Positions 25,565 to 33,574 of a stretch of 45,988 nucleotides of DNA are shown here, piece by piece. Position 1 is the first letter of the stretch. The number at the start of each line of letters is the position of its first letter. The position numbers and the translations under genes were made by a program. Source of the DNA: Leptospiraceae bacterium (GTDB lineage: Bacteria > Spirochaetota > Leptospiria > Leptospirales > Leptospiraceae); contig JAIXRB010000058.1 of assembly GCA_027485405.1 (NCBI GenBank), positions 1-45,988 of the forward strand. Direction: 5' to 3'. A model generated the notes under the pieces. It was not told the origin of the DNA, did not search any database, and saw nothing but the letters and a program-made list of their open reading frames with translations.

Positions 25565-26302
25565 TTGGCAACAAAATCCGCACTTTCCTCTCTGAGTAGC
25601 GAAAGGCAATCTCTCCTCTCTGAACTTCAAAAAAAAACCAAAACAACATTCGTTGATTTAGGGCTACTTCACCAAGCATTTTGTCATCGTTCTTTTGCGA
25701 ATGAAACAGGCTTCAAACAACAAGACAATGAAAGACTAGAATTCCTTGGCGATGCCATATTGGGATTGTTAGTTGTGGAACATCTTTATCTTTCTCTACC
25801 TAAAGGAAATGAAGGCAATCTAGCGAATCGAAAAAGCAAGATCGTTTCGGCTCCTGCTTTGGCAAAGCTTTCTCAAATCTACGGCTTCGGAAAATACTTG
25901 CTACTGGGAAAAGGCGAAACTGGGAATACGGAATTCAATGTTAATGTGTTAGCCGACACGTTTGAGGCATTCCTCGGCGCTTATTATTTAGATCAAAAAG
26001 AAAAAGGTTTGGAACGATGCAGAGAATTCTTACATCCACATTTGGAAGAATTGTCTCGATCGATCTTGGACTTTGAGGATACAAAAGATTTTAAGACCGT
26101 TCTCCAAGAATTCTGCCAAAAGAAATGGAAGTCTTTGCCTGAGTATCGATTGATAAATGAAGAAGGATCCGATCATGACAAACTTTTCACAATGCAGGTG
26201 TTGTTTGAAAACGAGTTTGTTTCAGAGGGCATCGGTAAAAACAAAAAAGCCGCAGAGCAGGCCGCCGCAAAGAAGGCTCTTTCCCAATTAGGGCTCCTAT
26301 GA
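25565..26302 (+). CDS. rnc: ribonuclease III
   Basis: Double-strand-specific endoribonuclease for rRNA and mRNA processing. The 245 residues hold the catalytic domain with the signature NERLEFLGDAILGLLVVEHL (acidic metal residues), a later DTFEAFLGAYYLD, and a C-terminal dsRNA-binding domain (about 175-243, ending GKNKKAAEQAAAKKALSQLG). The TTG at 25565 is the best start; no in-frame ATG lies before the conserved LLHQAFCHRSFANE. It has no separate leader: the acpP terminator runs to 3 nt before it. The acpP-rnc neighbourhood is common in bacteria, though usually with fabF between. The stop overlaps the next start in ATGA. Confidence 0.93.
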   Translation: MATKSALSSLSSERQSLLSELQKKTKTTFVDLGLLHQAFCHRSFANETGFKQQDNERLEFLGDAILGLLVVEHLYLSLPKGNEGNLANRKSKIVSAPALAKLSQIYGFGKYLLLGKGETGNTEFNVNVLADTFEAFLGAYYLDQKEKGLERCREFLHPHLEELSRSILDFEDTKDFKTVLQEFCQKKWKSLPEYRLINEEGSDHDKLFTMQVLFENEFVSEGIGKNKKAAEQAAAKKALSQLGLL

Positions 26303-26757
26303 TTGAGTTTTTTCTGAAAAAGAAAGGTCTCAGGGTGAGAGTTGCTGGTTTGGTCCAAGATTCTAAAGGGAAAATTCTCCTTGTTCAGCAAAAGAAAAAA
26401 GGGAAAAGTTATTGGCTTTTGCCCGGAGGAGGAATCGAATTTGGGGAGTCGGCGGTGGAAGCCCTGAAAAGAGAGTTTAAAGAAGAATTGGATCTAGAAG
26501 TAGCCCAAAGCGAGTTTTTCCTTTTGAATGAGTCCATCGATCCAAAGAAGGAGCGTCACTTGGTGCAGTTGGTTTTCTCTGTTAAAATCCAGGATAAAAC
26601 TCCCGTTTTGAATCCAAAGGAAACGGCAATTTCTGGTTTCGGTTATTTTTCCAAAGAAGAAATTAAAAAATTAGATCTCCGTCCGAATATCAAAGATCTT
26701 ATCCTTAAACCAAAGCTGAAAAAAGTATCCTATTTTAAAAGCGTCTGGGTAGATTAA
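26299..26757 (+). CDS. NUDIX hydrolase
   Basis: A 152-residue protein that hydrolyses a nucleoside-diphosphate-linked or related substrate. The NUDIX box is GGIEFGESAVEALKREFKEE followed by LDL, with the E-E metal residues kept and the final Gly of the box replaced by Asp. The N-terminal part RVRVAGLVQDSKGKILLVQQKKKG has the normal beta strands. The substrate cannot be read from the sequence; a nucleotide-sanitising or ADP-ribose-type role is possible. The ATG overlaps the rnc stop, and aroB begins directly after the stop, so it is within an operon. Confidence 0.88.
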   Translation: MIEFFLKKKGLRVRVAGLVQDSKGKILLVQQKKKGKSYWLLPGGGIEFGESAVEALKREFKEELDLEVAQSEFFLLNESIDPKKERHLVQLVFSVKIQDKTPVLNPKETAISGFGYFSKEEIKKLDLRPNIKDLILKPKLKKVSYFKSVWVD

Positions 26758-27855
26758 ATGAATGTAGCAGAACAAATTGTAACTGGAGATAATTTTTCTT
26801 ACTCGATTTTCATTAACTCAGACTTGAATGGGCTAGCTGAGAAATGCAAGCAAATCCCAAAAATCTCCAAACTTTTCCTCATCACAGAACGGGAGATAGC
26901 TGGAATTTATCAAAAATTCCTAGAAAAAGAATTCCGAAATTTAGAAATCCCGATCCATTTCATTTATGTGAAAGGTGGAGAAAAGAACAAGCACCACGAT
27001 AAACTTAAAAAAGTTTATGAAGAACTAATTTCAGAAAAGGCAGATCGAAATTCCGTTCTAATTGCATTCGGCGGAGGAGTGATTGGGGATTTTACTGGAT
27101 TCGTGGCGGCAACTTTCCTACGAGGCATTCGGTTTATCCAAGTTCCAACGACATTACTTGCTATGGTTGATTCCTCCGTTGGGGGAAAAGTCGCGGTGAA
27201 CATAGATAAAGGTAAAAACATGGTGGGTGCATTTTACCAACCAACTTTTGTTTTTGCGCCTTTGTATACTTTAACAACAATTTCAGAAAAGGATTGGAGA
27301 TGTGGGCTTGCAGAAATTGCAAAACATGCCTTCCTTTCTGGTGGCAATTTTTTAGAACGGCTTTCTCAATTCACAAATTCAGATTTTAAGGGCGATTCAG
27401 AAGCGGTTCGTTTTGGGATCCAAGAAAGCATTGCTTTCAAAGCAAGCGTTGTCCAAGAAGATCCTAAAGAATTGGGAAGACGGGCAATCCTGAACCTAGG
27501 ACATACCACAGGCCATGCCATTGAGTCGCTTACAAAGTATGAAAAATACTCCCATGGCGAGGCTGTTGCCAAGGGCCTCGTCACAGCACTTCTGCTTTCC
27601 AAGAAAATTCTGGGATTCTCGGAAGATCATCTTGCGCATGCGCTAGGATTACTTAGAGGATTGGGACTATCTGTTAAAATCAAAGAAAAATCCACTGACA
27701 TTTTGGAACATATGTACTCAGATAAGAAGAAAGAAGGAAACAATCTAAAATTCGTTTTACTGAGAGACTTTGGTCAACCTGAGTATGGTGTTTCCGTTGA
27801 ACCAAGAGTGATTATTGAGGCGATCAAAGAGCAAAAGGCTATGGATCTATTTTGA
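26758..27855 (+). CDS. aroB: 3-dehydroquinate synthase
   Basis: NAD- and zinc-dependent enzyme that makes 3-dehydroquinate from DAHP, the second shikimate-pathway step. The 365 residues include GGGVIGDFTGFVAATFLRGI, VPTTLLAMVDSSVGGKVAVN, and zinc ligands in the NLGHTTGHAIES and YSHGEAVAKG blocks. The ATG immediately follows the NUDIX stop codon, and the TGA stop overlaps the mscS start in TTGA. aroA is about 10 kb upstream in a different unit. Confidence 0.96.
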   Translation: MNVAEQIVTGDNFSYSIFINSDLNGLAEKCKQIPKISKLFLITEREIAGIYQKFLEKEFRNLEIPIHFIYVKGGEKNKHHDKLKKVYEELISEKADRNSVLIAFGGGVIGDFTGFVAATFLRGIRFIQVPTTLLAMVDSSVGGKVAVNIDKGKNMVGAFYQPTFVFAPLYTLTTISEKDWRCGLAEIAKHAFLSGGNFLERLSQFTNSDFKGDSEAVRFGIQESIAFKASVVQEDPKELGRRAILNLGHTTGHAIESLTKYEKYSHGEAVAKGLVTALLLSKKILGFSEDHLAHALGLLRGLGLSVKIKEKSTDILEHMYSDKKKEGNNLKFVLLRDFGQPEYGVSVEPRVIIEAIKEQKAMDLF

Positions 27856-28742
27856 ACGGAAACCTGAAAGACTTTTACGCGGATTTGAATCCCAGGCTTT
27901 TGCTAAGCCATAGTGATCGTTCTTTTGCTGAGACAATGATCGTTTTCGTCTACCTATTACTCTTTTCCGTATTGGTATACCGACTTCTGATCTTTATCCT
28001 AGAGAAGGTTCGTCCTGCAACTGATACAGCCCACGAATACAATCGTCGAAAGGTGTTTAGAACTAGCTTTATTGCAGTTTGTGTGTTTATCTATTTCCCA
28101 ATCATTTTTTCCAGTTTAGAATTTTTGCCAACGATGTTGGGTTTTGCGGGAGCCGGCATTGTAATTTCCTTAAAAGAGTATTGGTTAAACATTATTGGTT
28201 GGATGCTAATTCTTGGGAGCAATGGATTCAAAGTGGGAGATCGTATAGATATTGATGGAGTCAAAGGCGACGTAGTCAACATTGGTTTTTTGAAATTTTC
28301 ATTAGTTGAAGTGTCAAACGATTTAAAAAGCGAACAGTCCACAAACAGACTCATACACTTTCCCAATTACTTTATAGTGAACAACAAATTCTTCCTGGTC
28401 TCGGATACTATGGACTTTGTTTGGGAAGAGATTCGGCTAACTTTGGATTTAGACTCAGATTGGGAAAAGGCAGAACAGATTTGCTTGGAAATCTTAAACA
28501 AAGAAGTTAATTTTACTGTAGAAGACATAGAAGAAAAAATAAAAGAAGTCTCCAAAAACTACTTAGTTCGAATTGGAGCCACAACGCCTATCGTCTATAC
28601 AACGATTGAACCTGAGGGTTCAATTTTATTGAGTTTACGATTTTTAACTCCCATTCGAGCAAAAAGAACAAATCGCTCCTTGCTATCGAGGGAGATACTC
28701 AAGAGGTTTAAAAATGAGCCAACCATCCAATTCAAACGATAA
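27852..28742 (+). CDS. small-conductance mechanosensitive channel (MscS family)
   Basis: Inner-membrane channel family that releases solutes on osmotic downshock. The 296 residues show hydrophobic helices at about 28-50 and 73-92, then the pore-lining stretch FLPTMLGFAGAGIVISLKEYWLNIIG, which has the Gly/Ala packing of MscS TM3. The beta domain follows with FKVGDRIDIDGVKGDVVNIGF and HFPNYFIVNNKFF, both typical. The C-terminal domain is short. The TTG start is in the TTGA overlap with aroB. The MORN-type gene begins 29 nt before its end. Confidence 0.88.
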   Translation: MNGNLKDFYADLNPRLLLSHSDRSFAETMIVFVYLLLFSVLVYRLLIFILEKVRPATDTAHEYNRRKVFRTSFIAVCVFIYFPIIFSSLEFLPTMLGFAGAGIVISLKEYWLNIIGWMLILGSNGFKVGDRIDIDGVKGDVVNIGFLKFSLVEVSNDLKSEQSTNRLIHFPNYFIVNNKFFLVSDTMDFVWEEIRLTLDLDSDWEKAEQICLEILNKEVNFTVEDIEEKIKEVSKNYLVRIGATTPIVYTTIEPEGSILLSLRFLTPIRAKRTNRSLLSREILKRFKNEPTIQFKR

Positions 28743-29457
28743 CCCTGTTCTTAGTTTTTTCGGAGCTTTTGCATTTGTTTTGTTGGGTAGCATTGCATTT
28801 TCCCCCTGCAAGGGAAATGGCATTCGACCCGTCCAGGTTCCAGCCAATGCTGAATACAATCGGAAAACCAATATATACGTAGCCCAGGTTGGCAACAAAC
28901 AACTGTCTTATTTTAGAAAAGGTGAATTGATTTCAGAAAAAGAAGTCAATGCTTATGGGATCTTGGATGGTGAAAGTAAAACCTTTTATTACAAGGATAG
29001 CTCACTTTTGTCCCAAGGAAGTTTTCAGAATGGGGAAAGAACTGGAAAATGGATTTGGTTCTTTCCCAATGGGAAACCATACATAGAACTCAATTTCACT
29101 CCGGGAGTTCGAAAGAAAATTTTCTGGATGGCACTGATTGAATGGGGCAATGAAAATGGAGCATATTTTCGTTACTATCCCTCTGGGAATCTCCAAGAAA
29201 AGGGTTTCTACGATGGAGGAAACAGAAATGGAGATTGGGTTCGATACTATCCCGACACCAAAATTGAAAGCAAAGGTTCTTTCTTAGAGGATAAAAAAGT
29301 TGGGGAATGGCTTTACTATTCGCCTAATGGAACAAAAGAAGCTTATGAGAATTACTCACAGTCAGGAGACTTACTGCAAAGACTCCTTTTTGATCTAAAT
29401 GGAAAACTGCGATGCGAACAAAAGGGCGAATCACAAGCGAACTGTTTCAATATCTGA
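28714..29457 (+). CDS. MORN/YwqK-type repeat protein with N-terminal membrane anchor
   Basis: A 247-residue protein. The N-terminus has a hydrophobic segment (about 12-30, VLSFFGAFAFVLLGSIAF) with a Cys right after (SPC), so it is either a membrane anchor or a lipoprotein signal with a weak lipobox. The rest has at least three MORN_2-like repeats with the pattern G-x-W-x-x-[YF]-[YF]-P-x-G-x-x-x-x-x-G-x-F: GKWIWFFPNGKPYIEL; GAYFRYYPSGNLQEKGFY; GDWVRYYPDTKIESKGSF; GEWLYYSPNGTKEAYENY. Such domains are probable protein- or surface-binding beta repeats. Its start is within mscS, with CAAGAGGTT as ribosome site. It is convergent with the next gene, 22 nt apart. Confidence 0.75.
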   Translation: MSQPSNSNDNPVLSFFGAFAFVLLGSIAFSPCKGNGIRPVQVPANAEYNRKTNIYVAQVGNKQLSYFRKGELISEKEVNAYGILDGESKTFYYKDSSLLSQGSFQNGERTGKWIWFFPNGKPYIELNFTPGVRKKIFWMALIEWGNENGAYFRYYPSGNLQEKGFYDGGNRNGDWVRYYPDTKIESKGSFLEDKKVGEWLYYSPNGTKEAYENYSQSGDLLQRLLFDLNGKLRCEQKGESQANCFNI

Positions 29458-29479
29458 TATTGTTTCGAGCTTTCGAGTT

Positions 29480-30493
29480 CTAGAGATTAGTAGATTCTTC
29501 TAATATTCCAGCTTCTTTCTGCAAAAATTCCGTATTCCAAGTTAAAATCCGAAACAATACGACAATGGATATGCTCAGAACAAATGTAACAAAAAGCAAA
29601 GTGAATGCGTTTTTCAAAAAACGAAACTGTAGGTAAGCAAAGCTAACGAAAAAAGTTTTAAGTTTTGTGTGGGAGGGTTGACCGGAGTATTTAGCATAAT
29701 TGTAAACATAAAAACCAGAGAGTAAAACCATTAAGAACCCAAGGAGAATTCCAAATTCTTTGCTGTAGTGTTTTTGAAGGGAAAAAAGTGGAATGTAAAC
29801 TAGATTCCCAAAGGCAATTCCAAAAACTAGAATCAAAGAAAAATGAAGAAGGATTTTGAGATAAGAGTTTTTTGCGGATGGCTCTTGAGGTCTGCCTTCT
29901 TCATCCAGCGAGGCGGAGTGCTTTAAAAGTAAAAAAGCATCCAATTCATTTCTAAACTTTCGAATCCAAAAAAAGGCACCAATCCCCAAGAAGGTCATAA
30001 GCAAGATAAAAATTCCAACCAAGTATGCCCACAAGGCGCCATCTAATCCTAGTTTGATAAACGTGAATCCTTGCTGAAGCCCAAAAGGGAGACCCAAAAT
30101 ATATAGGATGCGATGCAAATAGTAAGAAAACCAGGCTCGATTTTGAAAAGCGAAGAAGGCACTTAAGGAAAACAAAGCAAAAAAGATTTGGACCCCGAGT
30201 AGGATTTCTTGTCCTATCAAGATTCTCCGCATTCTATCTAAAGTTTCTTCCGGTTCGGTGTCTGGTGGCAATTTCTGATTTTCTAATTCGGAAATAAAGC
30301 TCTGCAAGGCTCCTATTCGGTGCAAAACACCAGGAGTGCGAACCAACACTGGTTCTGCGACTTGGCTAGACTCAACGGCTTCTACACTTTGTTCAGGCAA
30401 AACAAGTTCAAAATCCAAAAAAACAGATAAGCTGACCAAACAGAAATAGAAAACGGGAAGAATGGTTAAAAAGCTTTTCTTGAAATGGAACAT
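29480..30493 (-). CDS. multi-pass membrane protein, function unknown
   Basis: A 337-residue protein with a hydrophobic N-terminus (about 9-27), a polar extracytoplasmic loop to about 95 that includes an acidic helical part (PPDTEPEETLDRMRRILIG), then at least six further hydrophobic helices (about 97-115, 127-145, 155-178, 215-235, 247-267, 297-318). I recognise no domain. It sits 3 nt after the stop of the tail-anchored protein gene at 30497 and is probably cotranscribed with it. No catalytic motif is seen. Confidence 0.6.
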   Translation of the reverse strand: MFHFKKSFLTILPVFYFCLVSLSVFLDFELVLPEQSVEAVESSQVAEPVLVRTPGVLHRIGALQSFISELENQKLPPDTEPEETLDRMRRILIGQEILLGVQIFFALFSLSAFFAFQNRAWFSYYLHRILYILGLPFGLQQGFTFIKLGLDGALWAYLVGIFILLMTFLGIGAFFWIRKFRNELDAFLLLKHSASLDEEGRPQEPSAKNSYLKILLHFSLILVFGIAFGNLVYIPLFSLQKHYSKEFGILLGFLMVLLSGFYVYNYAKYSGQPSHTKLKTFFVSFAYLQFRFLKNAFTLLFVTFVLSISIVVLFRILTWNTEFLQKEAGILEESTNL

Positions 30494-30496
30494 TGT

Positions 30497-31468
30497 TTAA
30501 AGAAAAATAAAGACAGCACCACCGATGATAGCCGCTAGAGAAAAGAAAATTAAAAACGGCAAAACATTAAAAGAATCATCTGCCTTTCGATTTGCCTGAA
30601 TTTTTTCCATTTTAGAGTGAGTTTGTGAAACCGCTGATGTCAGAAGGGGAGCCGCACCTTGACTCGCATCGAATGTCTTGATTTTTACAGAGTTCTCTTC
30701 TTCAGAGATTTTTCCGTAGATTTGTTCGTTTAGTTTGATCACTACCTCTGAGCTGTTTTTGGAATGTCCAATGTTTACGATTTTAGCTGGGACTTGTTTG
30801 ATGATCCCCGATTCATCCTTTAGATCCATGGAATTTATGATAGAGTCCGTGACTCCATCCCCAGGCATCAAACGGACATATACTGTTTCTCCCACAGAAA
30901 TAGTGTTTAACGGTTTTCCTGCAACAGGTGACAACTGGAATCGGAACTGAACCAATTGTTTGTCCGGTGGAACATAAAACCCAGTGGAAGAAGTAGAGGT
31001 AGGTATATCAGACTTTACGTCTTCTTCTACCACTGTTGTTTTTCCTAAATCCTTTGGTTCAATCAGTTCATAATGTAGTTCGATCTTGGGATCCGAGTGC
31101 CCTGTTGTTTTGTGATGCAATTGATAGAACAAGAACTGAATTCGATCTTGTTGGTTGTGATCCATATAATGTAAGAGCTCTTCTTTGAAGCTCTCAGAGT
31201 TAAAAGTTGCTTTTAGAACCTCTTGGAGTGACTTACTTATGTTCTTGAGTTGCTCAGATTTGTAGACAATTCTTTGGCATCGGTTGCAAAAGTCCTGGAA
31301 AGTTGAACGGACAGGCAAAAGGTTATTGGGAGTACCACTAGCCACGCACTCGAATTTTTTAATCTCGGTCTCTTTGGGATCAATAATGCAGGTAACCATG
31401 GAATAAACAGTGTTGGCATCATCTCGGAGAACAACTTTTAGAGAATACAAGTTCTGATTTTCGGGCAT
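30497..31468 (-). CDS. tail-anchored protein of unknown function
   Basis: About 323 residues with a soluble N-terminal region and a single C-terminal hydrophobic segment (VLPFLIFFSLAAIIGGAVFIFL), so it is likely a tail-anchored membrane protein. The N-terminal part includes a Cys pair (CNRC). The middle (about 175-260) is beta-rich, VQFRFQLSPVAGKPLNTISVGETVYVRLMPG, and could be a PilZ- or OB-like fold, but I cannot say. I chose ATG 31468 (MPENQNLYSLK). In-frame ATGs at 31489 and 31513 would lengthen it by 7 and 15 residues, and no ribosome site decides the matter. Divergent from the Lol-type operon by 57 nt. Confidence 0.6.
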   Translation of the reverse strand: MPENQNLYSLKVVLRDDANTVYSMVTCIIDPKETEIKKFECVASGTPNNLLPVRSTFQDFCNRCQRIVYKSEQLKNISKSLQEVLKATFNSESFKEELLHYMDHNQQDRIQFLFYQLHHKTTGHSDPKIELHYELIEPKDLGKTTVVEEDVKSDIPTSTSSTGFYVPPDKQLVQFRFQLSPVAGKPLNTISVGETVYVRLMPGDGVTDSIINSMDLKDESGIIKQVPAKIVNIGHSKNSSEVVIKLNEQIYGKISEEENSVKIKTFDASQGAAPLLTSAVSQTHSKMEKIQANRKADDSFNVLPFLIFFSLAAIIGGAVFIFL

Positions 31469-31525
31469 AAGGTTCTTTTTTGACAGCATCGCTTGGCAAA
31501 GGAAACCTGTCAAAAAGATTAGGAA

Positions 31526-32875
31526 ATGGGAATTGTTACACTTATAGCCACGCGGTACATTCGAGGTTCCCGAGTCCTTGGGTTTCTTTCTATCAAATCG
31601 AGACTTTCTTTTTTGGTAATGATGACGGGGGTTTCCCTTTTGGTCGTCGTTTTATCCATTTTCAACGGATTCCAAAAACAAGTTAAAGAATCGCTTTGGC
31701 AGGGTGGACCTCATATCACAATCGAAAACGCCTTTGGCTCTGGCTCCATATCCAACTACCAAGCAGTCATAGACCATTTATTAGCTGATGAGGTTCTGAA
31801 AAAGAACATTATCTCCATTGAGGGAAACATCACAAGTCACGGCCTCATCCAGCATAACAACAGCTTTAACCCGATTATGATCCGTGCTGTTCCCATTCCT
31901 TCTGTTCCTCAATTGCTCGGAGAGGGGCTTCCCAATTTTCCTAAGCTACGAAATTTCAATCGGGAAGATGTAGAATCGATTAACAGCAAAAAATTGGTCT
32001 TCATCGGAAAAGAGATGAGTGCCATTTACGGATACAATATGGGAAGAGATATTACCTTGGCTGTTCCTGGTGGCAGGTTCTCCGTGGAGCGCGGAGTTCA
32101 AGTCAGCGTCCAGAGTTTTAAAGTCGCTGGGTATTTTAAAACAGGCTATTACAATTATGATTCTCGTTTTGTGTTTTTGTCTCTACCCGTTGCACAAGAT
32201 TTCTTTAAAATGAAAGGAGCAGTCAATCAAATTGCTCTCAAAGTCAACTCTCTAGAAGAACTTAAATACACTAAGAGTCAGATCCTATCCAGACTGACAG
32301 AATCAAAATTTGAAGAATCACAAGGAAGAACCTCGTGGTCGGTTAGAACCATTGCCGAAGAACAAGAAAACTTTTTGGCGGCACTTCGATTGGAAAAAAC
32401 GATCATAAGCATTATTGTATTTCTTTTTATCATTTTAGCCGCACTTGGAATGGTGGCTACAGTACATTCTCTCGTTAGAGCCAAACGAAGATCTATCGGA
32501 ACATTAAAAGCTTTGGGACTTCGATCTTCGGACATTTTACTCATCTTTACTTTAAACGCAATGATTGTTGGCATTTTGGCTTCTTTAGTAGGAGGAGCTT
32601 GGGGAATTTTTGTAGCGAGCAAACTTGAGGTATTGGTCAACGCATTGTCTTGGATTGTAAACTCTATCGGTCAATTGCGTTTTGGGCCTGAATGGAGAGA
32701 GGTTGAACTGGTTCCAAAAGACATTTATTACTTTGACCATATTCCTGTAGATATTGATATTTCCTTTATCTTTATGGTAACTACGAGTGCTACGATTTTG
32801 AGTGGACTTGCTGGTTATATCCCCGCTAGGTGGGCGGCAAACTTGAATCCTGTCGATACAATTCGAAACGAGTAA
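31526..32875 (+). CDS. lolC: LolC/LolE-family lipoprotein-releasing ABC permease
   Basis: Inner-membrane permease that extracts lipoproteins and passes them to a periplasmic carrier. The 449 residues have the family layout: N-terminal block ATRYIRGSRVLGFLSIKSRLS, helix 1 (about 30-45), VLSIFNGFQKQVKESLW, a large periplasmic domain, and three C-terminal helices (about 288-312, 335-365 and 410-430) with the FtsX-like end SATILSGLAGYIPARWAANLNPVDTIRNE. The periplasmic domain and helix count fit LolC/E, but LolC and LolE cannot be told apart here; there is only one permease gene, so it may form a homodimer. lolD follows after 12 nt. Confidence 0.85.
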   Translation: MGIVTLIATRYIRGSRVLGFLSIKSRLSFLVMMTGVSLLVVVLSIFNGFQKQVKESLWQGGPHITIENAFGSGSISNYQAVIDHLLADEVLKKNIISIEGNITSHGLIQHNNSFNPIMIRAVPIPSVPQLLGEGLPNFPKLRNFNREDVESINSKKLVFIGKEMSAIYGYNMGRDITLAVPGGRFSVERGVQVSVQSFKVAGYFKTGYYNYDSRFVFLSLPVAQDFFKMKGAVNQIALKVNSLEELKYTKSQILSRLTESKFEESQGRTSWSVRTIAEEQENFLAALRLEKTIISIIVFLFIILAALGMVATVHSLVRAKRRSIGTLKALGLRSSDILLIFTLNAMIVGILASLVGGAWGIFVASKLEVLVNALSWIVNSIGQLRFGPEWREVELVPKDIYYFDHIPVDIDISFIFMVTTSATILSGLAGYIPARWAANLNPVDTIRNE

Positions 32876-32887
32876 AATGTTACAATT

Positions 32888-33574
32888 ATGACAACGCTCA
32901 ATGTAAATGTCAAAGGATTGGAAAAATTCTACCAAGTTGGCGAATCCAAATATCACATATTAAACGAGTTGGATTTCGAAGTCAATGCTGGCGAAATCGT
33001 TTCTGTGGAAGGTGCGTCTGGTGTTGGTAAGTCAACTCTCCTAAACATTTTAGGAGCCATGGATGGATTTGATTCAGGAGTTGTGGAAGTCTGTGGGGTT
33101 TCTCTTAAAAGCCTTTCCGAGAGGGAAAAAGAAAACTTCCGTGCTGAAAAAATCTCATTCATTTTTCAGCAACACCTACTTTTGCCTGACTTTACTGCTT
33201 TGGAAAATGTGATGATGCCTCTGTTGATAGCAAAGCTAAGTTCCAAAGAAGCGAAACTAAGAGCTACGGAAATTCTAGCCAAAGTGGGACTAGGTGAAAG
33301 ATTGCATAGTTTTCCTTCTCAACTTTCGGGCGGAGAGAGCGCAAGAGTTGGAGTCGCTAGGGCACTCGTTGGCAGAAAACAATTGATCTTAGCTGATGAA
33401 CCAACTGGAAATTTAGATCGAAACAATTCGAGACATCTAATGGATCTTATACGTGATCTGCAAAGAGAGTTTCAGTTTTCCTTGATTTTGGTTACCCATG
33501 ATATGGAGCTAGCTTCGCTTGCACATCGCAGAAACAGAATTGTTTCTGGAAAACTTACGAATGTTCTGTCCTAA
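32888..33574 (+). CDS. lolD: LolD-type ABC transporter ATP-binding protein
   Basis: ATPase subunit of the upstream permease. The 228 residues contain Walker A GASGVGKST (about 44-52), Q-loop FIFQQHLLLPDFTALENV, signature LSGGESARVGVARAL, Walker B LILADEPTGNLD, and the H-loop VTHDMELA. The Q-loop and LPDFTALENVMMPLL match the LolD/MacB group. The ATG at 32888 has a weak ribosome site. Its 3' end overlaps the McsA/McsB-like gene by 14 nt. A separate, probably distinct ATPase of the same group is at 41375. Confidence 0.88.
   Translation: MTTLNVNVKGLEKFYQVGESKYHILNELDFEVNAGEIVSVEGASGVGKSTLLNILGAMDGFDSGVVEVCGVSLKSLSEREKENFRAEKISFIFQQHLLLPDFTALENVMMPLLIAKLSSKEAKLRATEILAKVGLGERLHSFPSQLSGGESARVGVARALVGRKQLILADEPTGNLDRNNSRHLMDLIRDLQREFQFSLILVTHDMELASLAHRRNRIVSGKLTNVLS

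Noticed and set aside
29430..29480. Short AT-rich inverted repeat (CAATATCTGATATTG) between convergent genes as a terminator
   Set aside because: The stem is only 6 bp of A/T pairs with a 3-nt loop and no T tract, so it is too weak to call.
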